In this document: positions 7,990 to 17,800 of the stretch, one piece after another | Numbering within the stretch: the first letter of the stretch is position 1 | Layout of the letters: each line of letters opens with the position of its first letter | IMG/VR virus record: IMGVR_UViG_3300032214_000986 | Span: 56,085 to 120,084 of that record | Source of the DNA: a virus | Length of the DNA: 64,000 bases | Strand: one strand, 5' to 3' | Position numbers and translations under genes: made by a program | The notes under the pieces: model-generated | Told to the model about the DNA's origin: nothing | Database searches by the model: none | Seen by the model: the letters and a program-made list of their open reading frames with translations, nothing else

Positions 7990-10110
7990 ATGAAAATAAC
8001 TCACGTAACACCAGGATTAATAACAATTCCACCTAATGGATGGGGAGCAATTGAAAAGGTGATTTGGAATTACCATCTAAACTTACAATGTCAAGGACAT
8101 GAGTCTGAAATTAAATATTTAAGTGAGGTTGATAGGAATTCAGATATTATTCACATTCATGTTGCAAATTTAGCTATCGAGGCACATGAAATGGGGATAC
8201 CGTATATTTTTTCATTACACGACCACCATGTTGTTGAATATGGTAGGGATTCCGAACTGTATCAATTAAATTTAAAAGCAATAAAAAATTCAATTATTTC
8301 GTTTTGCCATGCCGAATTTTTGGTTGATTATTTTATTGAAACTGACAAGTTATTTTATTTATCTCACGGGGTTGATACTGAGTTTTTTGATAACCTAAGT
8401 TCAGAGGGAATACCTAACCATAAAATATTATGTCTCGCAAATAATGGTTTTGCATATAACCAATCAATAGATAGGAAAGGATTTAGATACGCAATAGAAG
8501 CAGCAAGAGAATTAGATTTAGAAATTACGGTGGCAGGGCCTGATAATAATAAAAACTTTTTTGATTCAAACCCTGACCTATTAGAATACGAAAAGTTGAC
8601 CGTGATTTACGGTAACCCTGACGAAGAGTCAATTAAGAGATTATATAACACACATACAATATTTGCTCACCCATCTATTTTAGAGGCGGGACACCCAAAT
8701 TTAACATTATTAGAGGCGATGTCTTGCGGGTTACCAACAGTCGGTACTTACGACGGTGCACCAAAAATAGGAGGTTTAAGAAAGATTGAAAGAAACACTG
8801 ATTCAGTGGTCGATGGTCTTAAGTACGTTATTGAACATTGGGGGAAGTTATTTAATGAAACCAAAGAGACAAGGAATGATTTTGATTGGTCAACAATAAC
8901 AAAAAGGTTAATTAATATTTATAGTTCTGTTGCAATCATAAATAAAAACTATAAATCGGAAGACACTAAAAATCTTTTAGTTGATACCTTAACTAACACA
9001 AAAATACAGTACAGAGAACCAAGAGAAAATGTTTCATTTAGTTTACATTTTGTTGGATCACCAACGATAGAAATAAAAGGATCAGGAGATAAAAAATATA
9101 CTGTAGAATTTTGGGATGGAGACGTTTTAACTTATCGTTCTGAACTATCTCCAAATATGTGGGCAAAATTAAATACTTTATATTATAAACCGTGGACTTG
9201 TAAAATATTTAATGGTGACGAGTTGGTGTATGAACATAAGTTAAACCTTAAAAATAAAAAGGTTTATGTTTCCTTAGAATCAAAATCTTTAGGTGATACA
9301 ATGGCTTGGCTTCCACAATGTGAAGAATTTAGAAAGGTTCACGATTGTGAATTAATAGTGTCTACATTTATGAATGATTTATTTATTGGTCAATACCCAA
9401 ACATTAAATTTGTAAATCCTGGTGATGTTGTACATGACCTTTACGCTATGTATAATATTGGTTGGTTTAATGAAGGTGATAATGTTGATTATAATAGACA
9501 CCCAAACGATTTTAAAAAACAACCTCTACAAAAAACCGCATCAGATATTTTAGGTCTACAACATAAAGAAGTAAGACCATTATTAAATTTACCAAAAGTA
9601 GAAAAACAAAAAAAAGTAGGTCTCGGTATACATTCAACCGCACAGGCAAAATATTGGAATAACCCAAACGGGTGGCAAGAAGTGGTTGACCACTTAAGAA
9701 TGTTAGGTTATGAATGTGTGATATATTCAAATGAAGGTGATGGTTATATGGGTAATTTTTACCCAAAAAACGCAACCGTATTTAAAAGTGGTGACATTAA
9801 AGATGTTATAAATGACTTATCCACTTGTGAATTTTTCATAGGGTTAGGGTCAGGATTAAGTTGGTTGGCATGGGCTTGTGAACTACCCGTAATTTTAATT
9901 TCAGGTTTTAGTGAAAAATGGGCTGAAATGGAATTAGACGTTTATCGAGTAATAAATGAAAATGTATGTCACGGTTGTTTCAATAATGAAAAATTCGATG
10001 CGGGAGATTGGAATTGGTGTCCAAAACTTAAGGGAACCAAAAGACAATTTGAGTGTACGAAAACTATATCATCTGAAATGGTTATTAATAAAATCAATAA
10101 TTTACTTTAA
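7990..10110 (+). CDS. GT4 glycosyltransferase fused to an autotransporter-heptosyltransferase-like domain
   Basis: 706 residues. Residues about 1-315 are a GT-B family 4 transferase (MKITHVTPG, later HPSILEAGHPNLTLLEAMSCGLPTV with the family's E-x7-E region). Residues about 415-706 resemble GT9-type heptosyltransferases of the BAHT group (TibC/Aah), which put heptose on serines of autotransporter adhesins: SLGDTMAWLPQ, KVGLGIHSTAQAKYWN, FIGLGSGLSWLAWA, and a C-terminal four-cysteine finger (C660, C663, C677, C689) like the metal finger of TibC. It is the last gene of the glycan operon, and its stop lies 4 nt from the convergent stop of a Pro-Thr stalk protein. Protein O-glycosylation of the neighbouring Ser-rich fibres is an inference. 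Confidence 0.7.
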   Translation: MKITHVTPGLITIPPNGWGAIEKVIWNYHLNLQCQGHESEIKYLSEVDRNSDIIHIHVANLAIEAHEMGIPYIFSLHDHHVVEYGRDSELYQLNLKAIKNSIISFCHAEFLVDYFIETDKLFYLSHGVDTEFFDNLSSEGIPNHKILCLANNGFAYNQSIDRKGFRYAIEAARELDLEITVAGPDNNKNFFDSNPDLLEYEKLTVIYGNPDEESIKRLYNTHTIFAHPSILEAGHPNLTLLEAMSCGLPTVGTYDGAPKIGGLRKIERNTDSVVDGLKYVIEHWGKLFNETKETRNDFDWSTITKRLINIYSSVAIINKNYKSEDTKNLLVDTLTNTKIQYREPRENVSFSLHFVGSPTIEIKGSGDKKYTVEFWDGDVLTYRSELSPNMWAKLNTLYYKPWTCKIFNGDELVYEHKLNLKNKKVYVSLESKSLGDTMAWLPQCEEFRKVHDCELIVSTFMNDLFIGQYPNIKFVNPGDVVHDLYAMYNIGWFNEGDNVDYNRHPNDFKKQPLQKTASDILGLQHKEVRPLLNLPKVEKQKKVGLGIHSTAQAKYWNNPNGWQEVVDHLRMLGYECVIYSNEGDGYMGNFYPKNATVFKSGDIKDVINDLSTCEFFIGLGSGLSWLAWACELPVILISGFSEKWAEMELDVYRVINENVCHGCFNNEKFDAGDWNWCPKLKGTKRQFECTKTISSEMVINKINNLL

Positions 10111-10114
10111 GATA

Positions 10115-10744
10115 TTAACAAGGACCTTGATAATCTAATCTTGGTATACCTGGATCCCAGTACCAACAATCGGTACCATCGGAATAGAAACCACCTTGTG
10201 CTGGTGTCCTACATGTATCGTCATCATAAATACCGAAGGCATTTGATAAATTACAATCGGCTAATTTACATATTGAAAGGTAAACCATTCGTGGATCGTT
10301 ACATGAACAAGCTTCACTACAATCATTTCCAAAACATAACTCAACAACACAACAATCACGATCACATTCAGTAGGTGTAGGCGTTGGTGTTGGTTCGGCA
10401 GCTGTAGGTGTAGGTGTAGGTGTTGGTGGTACAGGTGTAGGTGTCGGTGTTGGAGTTCTTGTTGGTGTAGGTGTTGGAGGTACAGGTGTAGGTGTTGGCG
10501 TAGGACTAATAGTTGGTGTCGGTGTTGGTGTTCTTGTAGGTGTTGGACTAATTGTCGGTGTAGGTGTTGGCGTAGGTGTTCTTGTTGGTGTTGGAGTCGG
10601 TGTAGGACTAATAGTCGGTGTAGGTGTCGGCGCTACGGGACAAAACGCATTCTCGTCCCAATATTGTATACTGGCTTTCGCCTTATCCGTAACTTTAGAT
10701 ACGCTAACACATAAAACATCATTTATTTTAGTTATTACTCCCAT
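10115..10744 (-). CDS. Pro-Thr stalk protein with Cys-rich C-terminus
   Basis: 209 residues. The N-terminal 40 residues (VITKINDV...[12 protein letters not shown]) resemble the short KIN-x-V...SKV attachment segments seen at the start of phage tail proteins. A (PT)n stalk follows at about 41-125, then a compact C-terminus with about 15 cysteines and the motif CWYWDPGIP near the end. It is the last gene of the fibre operon; the start is 1 nt after the stop of the large repeat protein. A Thr-rich mucin-like stalk would be an obvious target for O-glycosylation, but this is not shown. It is likely a virion surface component. Confidence 0.6.
   Translation of the reverse strand: MGVITKINDVLCVSVSKVTDKAKASIQYWDENAFCPVAPTPTPTISPTPTPTPTRTPTPTPTPTISPTPTRTPTPTPTISPTPTPTPVPPTPTPTRTPTPTPTPVPPTPTPTPTAAEPTPTPTPTECDRDCCVVELCFGNDCSEACSCNDPRMVYLSICKLADCNLSNAFGIYDDDTCRTPAQGGFYSDGTDCWYWDPGIPRLDYQGPC
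10371..10634 (-). repeat. Pro-Thr coding repeat
   Basis: Six-base repeat units encode alternating P-T with scattered I-S and R-T breaks. Units differ at silent positions. Confidence 0.85.
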
Positions 10745-10745
10745 A

Positions 10746-13700
10746 TTATGCCAATTCTACCCAATCATTTGATGGGTTAAAGTAAAGTTCATCCGCCGCA
10801 ATCGCATAACCAACAACTCTAACAATATCCGCAGTCCCTGTTGGTTGAGTAGATGAAAGACCTCCGGCGGTTACAGACAAATAAACAGGTGCACCAATTG
10901 TAAATGACCAAGATGTATTTTTAAAGTACCCTCTAATTAACATACCTCTATTAAAACCTGCGGCTGTTGTTGCAATAGCTAATAAATTTCTAGATGAGGA
11001 CGCAGCATCCGCATCCGCAGCAATCCATGTTGATGAAGAAGAAAGATAGTAAACATTACCTGCAACAACACCACTACCTATATCCCCAATTGATAATGCC
11101 TCACCATACCATTGACCATTAGTTGTAAGAACCGTAACAGGGTCTGTATTAATTTTCCACGATCCAGCACCTCTTGTAACTTCTAATTCCCCATCAACGG
11201 TTGCGTCCACCGAAACTGTCACATTACCCGTTACCGCTAAAGTGGTCCCATTAAATGTTAAGTTTGGTTCTGAATTTGCCGAATTTGCCGTTCCGTTAGC
11301 GGTTAATACGTTATTATCGGTTGTTGGTGAAATGGTTGTGAACCCTGTACCACTAGAACCCGCACTTCCTGAGGATCCTGAAGAACCTCTAGTACCCGAT
11401 GTCCCACTAGACCCTGACGACCCACTTGACCCTGACGATCCGCTAGAACCTGATGTTCCACTATTACCTGAACTACCACTAGATCCTGAAGTTCCATTCG
11501 CTCCGCTTGTTCCACTTGATCCAGATGTTCCACTATTACCTGAACTACCACTAGATCCTGAAGTTCCCGTATTACCTGAACTACCACTAGATCCTGATGT
11601 ACCTGTGTTTCCTGAAGTTCCGCTCGACCCACTTGTACCCGCAGCTCCCGATGCTCCTGAAGAACCACTAGTCCCTGAAGTACCACTAGATCCTGATGTC
11701 CCCGTATTACCTGACGATCCGCTCGACCCTGACGAACCTCTTGTCCCCGATGTACCACTTGAACCACTATTACCTGACGATCCGGATGTGCCTGTATTTC
11801 CTGATGACCCCGATGTTCCATTCGCACCACTCGTACCTGAACTACCACTTGTCCCACTATTACCTGAAGAACCTGACGTTCCGCTATTTCCTGAAGAACC
11901 ACTAGAACCTGATGTTCCACTATTTCCTGAAGAACCACTACTTCCACTTGTTCCTGAAGAACCCGATGTTCCGCTATTACCCGATGAACCACTTGATCCT
12001 GAAGTACCATTTGCTCCGCTTGTTCCACTAGAACCCGATGTTCCACTATTTCCTGAAGAACCACTTGATCCTGATGTTCCATTTGCTCCGCTTGTTCCTG
12101 AAGAACCTGATGTTCCGCTATTACCTGAACTACCACTACTTCCACTTGTTCCTGAAGAACCTCTTGTACCCGAAGTACCGCTCGAACCTGATGACCCACT
12201 TGAACCTGACGATCCACTTGAACCTGATGTTCCGCTATTACCTGAACTACCACTACTTCCACTTGTTCCTGAAGAACCTGACGTTCCACTATTACCCGAA
12301 GAACCGCTAGACCCCGAAGTACCATTTGCGCCACTCGTTCCTGAGCTCCCTGATGTTCCACTATTACCTGATGAACCACTTGAACCTGATGTTCCACTAT
12401 TACCTGATGAACCACTCGTACCACTCGTTCCTGAAGAGCCTGATGTTCCACTATTACCCGATGACCCTGAAGTACCTGCAGAACCACTTGATCCTGAAGT
12501 ACCATTTGCGCCGCTCGTACCACTAGAACCTGAAGTTCCACTATTTCCTGAAGAACCGCTAGACCCCGATGTTCCATTTGCTCCTGAAGTACCGCTAGTA
12601 CCGGACGAACCTCTTGTTCCTGAGGTACCACTCGATCCCGAACTACCTGATGATCCTGACGACCCACTAGATCCGGACGTTCCGCTATTTCCTGAAGAAC
12701 CTGAAGTCCCACTTGTACCGCTAGAACCTGAAGTTCCACTATTTCCCGAAGAACCGCTAGAACCTGAAGTCCCACTATTACCTGAAGAACCACTACTACC
12801 TGCAGACCCTGAACTACCACTGGTTCCTGACGTACCTGAAGACCCGCTCGTACCGCTATTACCCGATGAACCTGAAGACCCCGCACTTCCGCTAGATCCA
12901 GATGTTCCTGAGCTACCTGATGTTCCGCTATTTCCGCTTGAACCTGAAGACCCCGCACTTCCGCTAGATCCACTCGTACCCGAACTTCCTGAAGTACCGC
13001 TATTTCCACTTGAACCTGAAGAACCGCTAGATCCGTTTGTTCCACTAGTACCTGATGTACCTGACGAACCTCTAGTACCTGAGGTACCACTTGATCCGGA
13101 CGAACCTGATGAACCACTCGAACCTGCAGAACCGGATGTACCCGATGTTCCGCTTGAACCTGAAGTCCCACTATTTCCTGATGATCCGCTCGTCCCTGAA
13201 GAACCTGATGTTCCACTATTTCCTGAAGATCCGCTAGATCCCGCACTACCGCTAGACCCTGACGTACCACTTGTTCCTGAAGAACCCGAAGTTCCACTAT
13301 TACCTGAACTACCACTTGAACCTGATGTACCACTAGAACCATTTGTCCCACTAGTTCCTGATGTGCCTGATGATCCTCTTGTTCCTGATGTACCGCTTGA
13401 ACCAGCAGACCCTGAACTACCTGAAGAACCCGCAGAACCAGATGACCCACTTGTTCCTGACGTTCCGCTAGTACCACTAGAACCAGATGTACCACTATTT
13501 CCTGAAGAACCGCTTGATCCTGATGTTCCGCTATTACCACTTGAACCTGAGCTTCCTGATGTACCACTTGTGCCTGAGCTTCCTGATGTACCACTTGAAC
13601 CGGCAGACCCTGAACTACCTGAAGAACCGGATGTTCCACTATTTCCTGAAGACCCACTTGAGCCTGATGTACCGCTTGTTCCTGAAGAACCAGATGTTCC

Positions 13701-14735
13701 ACTATTTCCACTTGAACCTGAACTACCACTTGATCCTGCAGAACCCGAAGTACCACTATTACCCGAACTACCACTACTTCCACTTGAACCACTAGTTCCT
13801 GATGTACCGCTTGAACCAGCAGACCCTGAACTACCTGAAGAACCACTTGTTCCCGCACTTCCACTAGCCCCTGATGTTCCACTCGTACCTGAACTTCCTG
13901 ATGACCCTGCACTTCCGCTAGATCCCGAACTACCTGATGTCCCGCTCGACCCGTTTGTTCCACTTGTTCCTGAAGTACCTGATGAACCACTTGAACCCGC
14001 ACTTCCGCTAGATCCTGAAGTACCACTATTTCCACTTGAACCTGAGGACCCTGCAGAACCTGAAGTTCCACTTGACCCTGATGTTCCACTATTTCCACTT
14101 GAACCTCCCGTACCACTACTACCTGAGCTTCCGGCAGATCCTGATGTTCCACTCGTTCCTGAACTTCCTGATGTCCCGCTATTTCCACTTGACCCTGACG
14201 TTCCGCTCGTACCACTAGACCCCGAAGTTCCACTATTACCTGAAGACCCACTTGACCCTGCACTACCCGCAGAACCTGAACTTCCTGATGAACCCGCACT
14301 ACCGCTAGTTCCGGATGTACCACTACTTCCTGAAGACCCTGATGTGCCGCTAGTCCCACTATTTCCTGAAGAACCTGAAGAACCACTACTACCCGCAGAA
14401 CCGGATGTTCCGCTTGGACCTACAATGTCCCAATTGGTGTTATCACTTTGGATATATAATGAACCGTATTGTAATAATGTTTTTGTTGATGACCCGTCAA
14501 TAGTTTGACCTCCTGTTGTTGCAACAGTTATTGTTCCTGAACCACTATTTTTAATTACGAAAACTTGACCTTGTATCCCTACCGCAGTTGGTAAGGTTAC
14601 GGTAAATGTTCCTGAAACACAATCAACTAAATAGTTTTCTGTATTTACAGTGTATGTTGCACTCACCGCAGAATACGGTAAAATGACACCTCCTAAAGAT
14701 TTTAGGCCGTTACGGGCTACAAATTTATTACTCAT
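10746..14735 (-). CDS. Giant Gly-x-Ser 'collagen-like' fibre protein
   Basis: 1329 residues. Residues 1-105 form a beta-rich head ([14 protein letters not shown]... GQTIDGS... NWDIVGPSG). Residues about 106-1130 are an almost unbroken G-x-y array in which x is S, T, N or A and y is mostly S, rarely A, N or R; proline is practically absent. The last 200 residues contain a DNNVLTANG...[11 protein letters not shown] linker and a beta-rich tip ([19 protein letters not shown]... [10 protein letters not shown]). The architecture is that of a long trimeric or filament-like fibre with a receptor tip. Without proline a classical collagen helix is doubtful; a polyglycine-II type bundle is another option. 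A TATTTAT box lies 55 nt before the ATG. Confidence 0.75.
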   Translation of the reverse strand: MSNKFVARNGLKSLGGVILPYSAVSATYTVNTENYLVDCVSGTFTVTLPTAVGIQGQVFVIKNSGSGTITVATTGGQTIDGSSTKTLLQYGSLYIQSDNTNWDIVGPSGTSGSAGSSGSSGSSGNSGTSGTSGSSGSSGTSGTSGSAGSSGSSGSAGSAGSSGSSGNSGTSGSSGTSGTSGSSGNSGTSGSSGTSGTSGSAGSSGSSGTGGSSGNSGTSGSSGTSGSAGSSGSSGNSGTSGSSGSAGSSGSSGTSGTSGTNGSSGTSGSSGSSGSAGSSGSSGTSGTSGASGSAGTSGSSGSSGSAGSSGTSGTSGSSGSSGSSGNSGTSGSAGSSGSSGSSGNSGTSGSSGTSGTSGSSGSSGNSGTSGSSGSSGSAGSSGTSGSSGTSGTSGSSGSSGNSGTSGSSGSSGNSGTSGSSGTSGTSGTSGSSGSAGSSGSSGSAGSSGTSGTRGSSGTSGTSGTNGSSGTSGSSGSSGNSGTSGSSGTSGTSGSSGSAGSSGSSGNSGTSGSSGTSGSSGNSGTSGSSGTSGTSGSAGSSGSSGSSGSSGTSGTRGSSGTSGTSGTNGSSGSSGSSGNSGTSGSSGTSGSSGSAGSSGSSGNSGTSGSSGTSGSSGSAGSSGSSGNSGTSGSSGTSGTSGSSGSAGSSGSSGNSGTSGSSGSSGNSGTSGSSGTSGTSGSSGNSGTSGSSGSSGSSGSSGSSGTSGTRGSSGTSGTSGANGTSGSSGSSGNSGTSGSSGTSGANGTSGSSGSAGTSGSSGNSGTSGSSGTSGTSGSSGNSGTSGSSGSSGNSGTSGSSGTSGANGTSGSSGSSGNSGTSGSSGTSGSSGSSGNSGTSGSSGSSGSSGSSGSSGTSGTRGSSGTSGSSGSSGNSGTSGSSGTSGANGTSGSSGSSGNSGTSGSSGTSGANGTSGSSGSSGNSGTSGSSGTSGSSGSSGNSGTSGSSGSSGNSGTSGSSGNSGTSGSSGTSGANGTSGSSGNTGTSGSSGNSGSSGTSGTRGSSGSSGSSGNTGTSGSSGTSGTSGSSGASGAAGTSGSSGTSGNTGTSGSSGSSGNTGTSGSSGSSGNSGTSGSSGTSGANGTSGSSGSSGNSGTSGSSGSSGSSGSSGSSGTSGTRGSSGSSGSAGSSGTGFTTISPTTDNNVLTANGTANSANSEPNLTFNGTTLAVTGNVTVSVDATVDGELEVTRGAGSWKINTDPVTVLTTNGQWYGEALSIGDIGSGVVAGNVYYLSSSSTWIAADADAASSSRNLLAIATTAAGFNRGMLIRGYFKNTSWSFTIGAPVYLSVTAGGLSSTQPTGTADIVRVVGYAIAADELYFNPSNDWVELA
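11345..14420 (-). repeat. Gly-x-Ser triplet repeat, about 1,025 residues
   Basis: Nine-base periodic coding repeat. The repeats are not identical at DNA level because codons vary freely. The composition opens very long frames on the opposite strand that read P-L-x-P; these are not genes. Confidence 0.9.
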
Positions 14736-14790
14736 ATAGTTTTTCTTTTTTCCCTATCCAAAAGAAAAGTCGTATTTATGTTTTTATTTA

Positions 14791-14797
14791 ATAAATA
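14791..14797 (-). promoter_or_regulatory. TATTTAT box for the 1329-residue fibre gene
   Basis: Coding strand GTATTTATTAAATAAA; the box ends 55 nt before the ATG at 14735, further than usual. Confidence 0.4.
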
Positions 14798-14840
14798 CTA
14801 GATAAGTAAACTTTATACCTTTTTATTTAAAAATATACTT

Positions 14841-17800
14841 TTAGTTAGATAGTAGTATCCTAACATGGACTAATATATCCCATGTCCCACCACCAATCGA
14901 AGCGTCGAAATAAAGTGTAGATGCCGATACAGTTACCTTCCAAATGAAGTCATTAGTTGTCCCGTTTAAATCAGGAGATGAGACATCTGTAGAATCCGCA
15001 CTACTACCATCCCAAACAACATATACTTGTCCCATTCTTTTAGCACCATTATCTCTTGTGACACAATATTCAAAAAATGCCGCACAACCTAAATCAGTAC
15101 TAAACGATAATATATTTTGACTGGCAGAAACATTATTATCGGTCGTTGTATTAACTAAATGATATCCTAATTGTCTAAAATCACCATTATCGGTTAACAT
15201 TGAACCATCAAATGTTAAGTTAGGTTCGGCAACAATGCCACCCGCACCATCAGAGGTTAATACTTCATTATCACTTCCAGGTACCGTTGGGGAAACTCCT
15301 GAAGTACCGCTTGAACCTGAAGTACCACTAGTACCTGATGAACCTCTAGTACCAGAAGTACCTGAAGAACCACTAGACCCTGAACTACCACTTGTCCCTG
15401 ATGTTCCACTTGTACCTGAACTACCACTTGTCCCTGATGTTCCGCTAGTTCCTGAAGACCCACTCGTCCCATTTGCTCCTGAGGTACCACTAGACCCTGA
15501 CGATCCACTTGAACCTGAATTACCACTTGTTCCTGATGTTCCGCTAGTTCCTGAAGACCCACTTGATCCCGAACTACCTGATGAACCTGAACTTCCAGCG
15601 GTACCACTAGTACCTGAAGAACCACTTGTTCCACTAGCACCTGATGTTCCTGAACTACCACTTGTTCCTGCAGACCCTGATGTTCCACTTATACCTGAAG
15701 TTCCGCTAGAACCACTTGATCCTGAACTACCGCTCGTACCCGAAGTTCCGCTAGTTCCTGAAGTACCACTTGTCCCTGAAGAACCTGCACTTCCACTTGA
15801 CCCCGAGGAACCTGACGTTCCACTCGTACCTGTTGAACCCGAACTACCTGACGTTCCACTAGATCCCGATGTCCCGCTACTTCCTGAGGAACCTGACGAC
15901 CCACTAGATCCAGAAGACCCACTTAAACCTGAAGTTCCTGATGTACCTGAAGATCCACTTGACCCTGCAGACCCTGAAGAACCACTTGACCCCGCAGATC
16001 CAGATGTTCCTGAACTACCTGACGATCCGGTACTTCCGCTAGAACCTGATGTTCCACTTATACCTGAAGTTCCGCTAGAACCACTTGAACCAGCCGAACC
16101 ACTACTACCACTTGATCCTGAAGTTCCGCTAGACCCTGAAGACCCCGTACTACCACTTGAACCTGACGTTCCGCTAGTACCTGAAGACCCTCGAGTTCCA
16201 CTCGTACCGGAACTACCTGAAGACCCTGCACTTCCACTTGATCCTGATGAACCTGAAGTTCCACTTGTTCCTGATAAACCCGCACTCCCACTACTTCCTG
16301 ATGAACCATTTGTACCACTAGTTCCTGATGTACCTGAAGAACCCGAACTACCTACTAAGTAAAAATCTAAACAATAGACAACCCCCGGATTTGGTACAAA
16401 CCCTATTCCTGAAATATGAGATACTCCAAAGGTATGATAAGTACCTGAATCTGTATTCGATGTTATACTAAAGAAAAATGGTCCGTTGGATCCATCTAAC
16501 CTCACTATTGTACCAACAGTGATAGAATCTAAATACGAATCCAAATCCGTACCACTATTTGTTTGGTCACTTACGTATAAAGTATTTGTTGATGGTCCTA
16601 ATCCAACACTACCATTTGTAATTAATGTTCCTAAACCTGGTGGGATACCCTCACCCCAATACCAACATCCTACGGCAGATGAGTTACCGCTAGTTCCTGA
16701 TGAACCACTAGACCCTGACGTACCACTTGTTCCTGAAGTTCCGCTAGATCCTGAAGACCCGGCACTACCACTCGATCCCGACGAACCTGAACTACCACTT
16801 GTTCCGGAAGAACCACTTGAACCCGCAGAACCTGAACTTCCTGATGTTCCACTTGTTCCTGAAGTTCCACTTGTTCCTGAAGAACCTGCAGACCCACTTG
16901 AACCTGCAGTTCCCGATGTGCCACTTGTTCCTGAAGAACCGCCAGTACCACTTGTTCCTGAAGAACCGCCAGTACCACTTGTTCCCGCACTACCTGACGA
17001 ACCTGAACTACCACTTAATCCACTAGTTCCACTTGAACCCGAACTACCTGATGAACCACTTGAACCCGAACTACCTGACGTTCCGCTAGTGCCCGATGAC
17101 CCTGATGTGCCACTAGATCCCGATGACCCTGACGCTCCTGAAGAACCTGATGTCCCACTCGAACCGTTGGTTCCGTTTAAACCACTAACTCCTGAAGTTC
17201 CTGCAGTACCTGATGTTCCACTTGTTCCTGATGTCCCACTAGATCCACCACTACCCGATGTCCCCGAACTACCTGAAGAACCACTCGATCCTGAACTTCC
17301 TGAAGAACCACTCGACCCTGAACTTCCTGATGTGCCGCTCGTTCCTGATGTACCTGAACTTCCGCTTGAACCCGCAGAACCTGAACTTCCGCTAGTTCCT
17401 GATGTTCCGCTAGTTCCTGATGTTCCGCTCGAACCACTTGTTCCTGACAAACCTGATGACCCACTTGATCCCGCACTACCTGACGTACCACTACTACCTG
17501 ACGTACCACTTGATCCCGAACTACCACTTGAACCCGAGCTACCACTACTACCACTTGAACCCGCAGAACCTGCACTTCCACTTGATCCTGATGTTCCTGC
17601 ACTACCACTACTACCACTTGAACCTGCAGAACCCGATGTTCCCGCACTCCCGCTAGTACCTGATGTGCCACTTGTACCCGATGTGCCTGAATTACCGCTT
17701 GAACCCGCAGAACCTGAACTTCCGCTTGAACCCGCAGAACCTGAACTACCACTAGACCCTGATGTACCTGACGTTCCACTTGTTCCTGTTGAACCTGAAG

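Noticed and set aside
11303-14386. Second minus-strand frame (1027 codons) inside the fibre gene
   Set aside because: Frame-shifted reading of the same triplet repeat, with low-complexity V/Q/L/E composition.
11242-14508. Very long plus-strand frame (1088 codons) rich in P-L-x-P
   Set aside because: It is the antisense reading of the Gly-x-Ser repeat; the minus strand has a proper head, tip and promoter.
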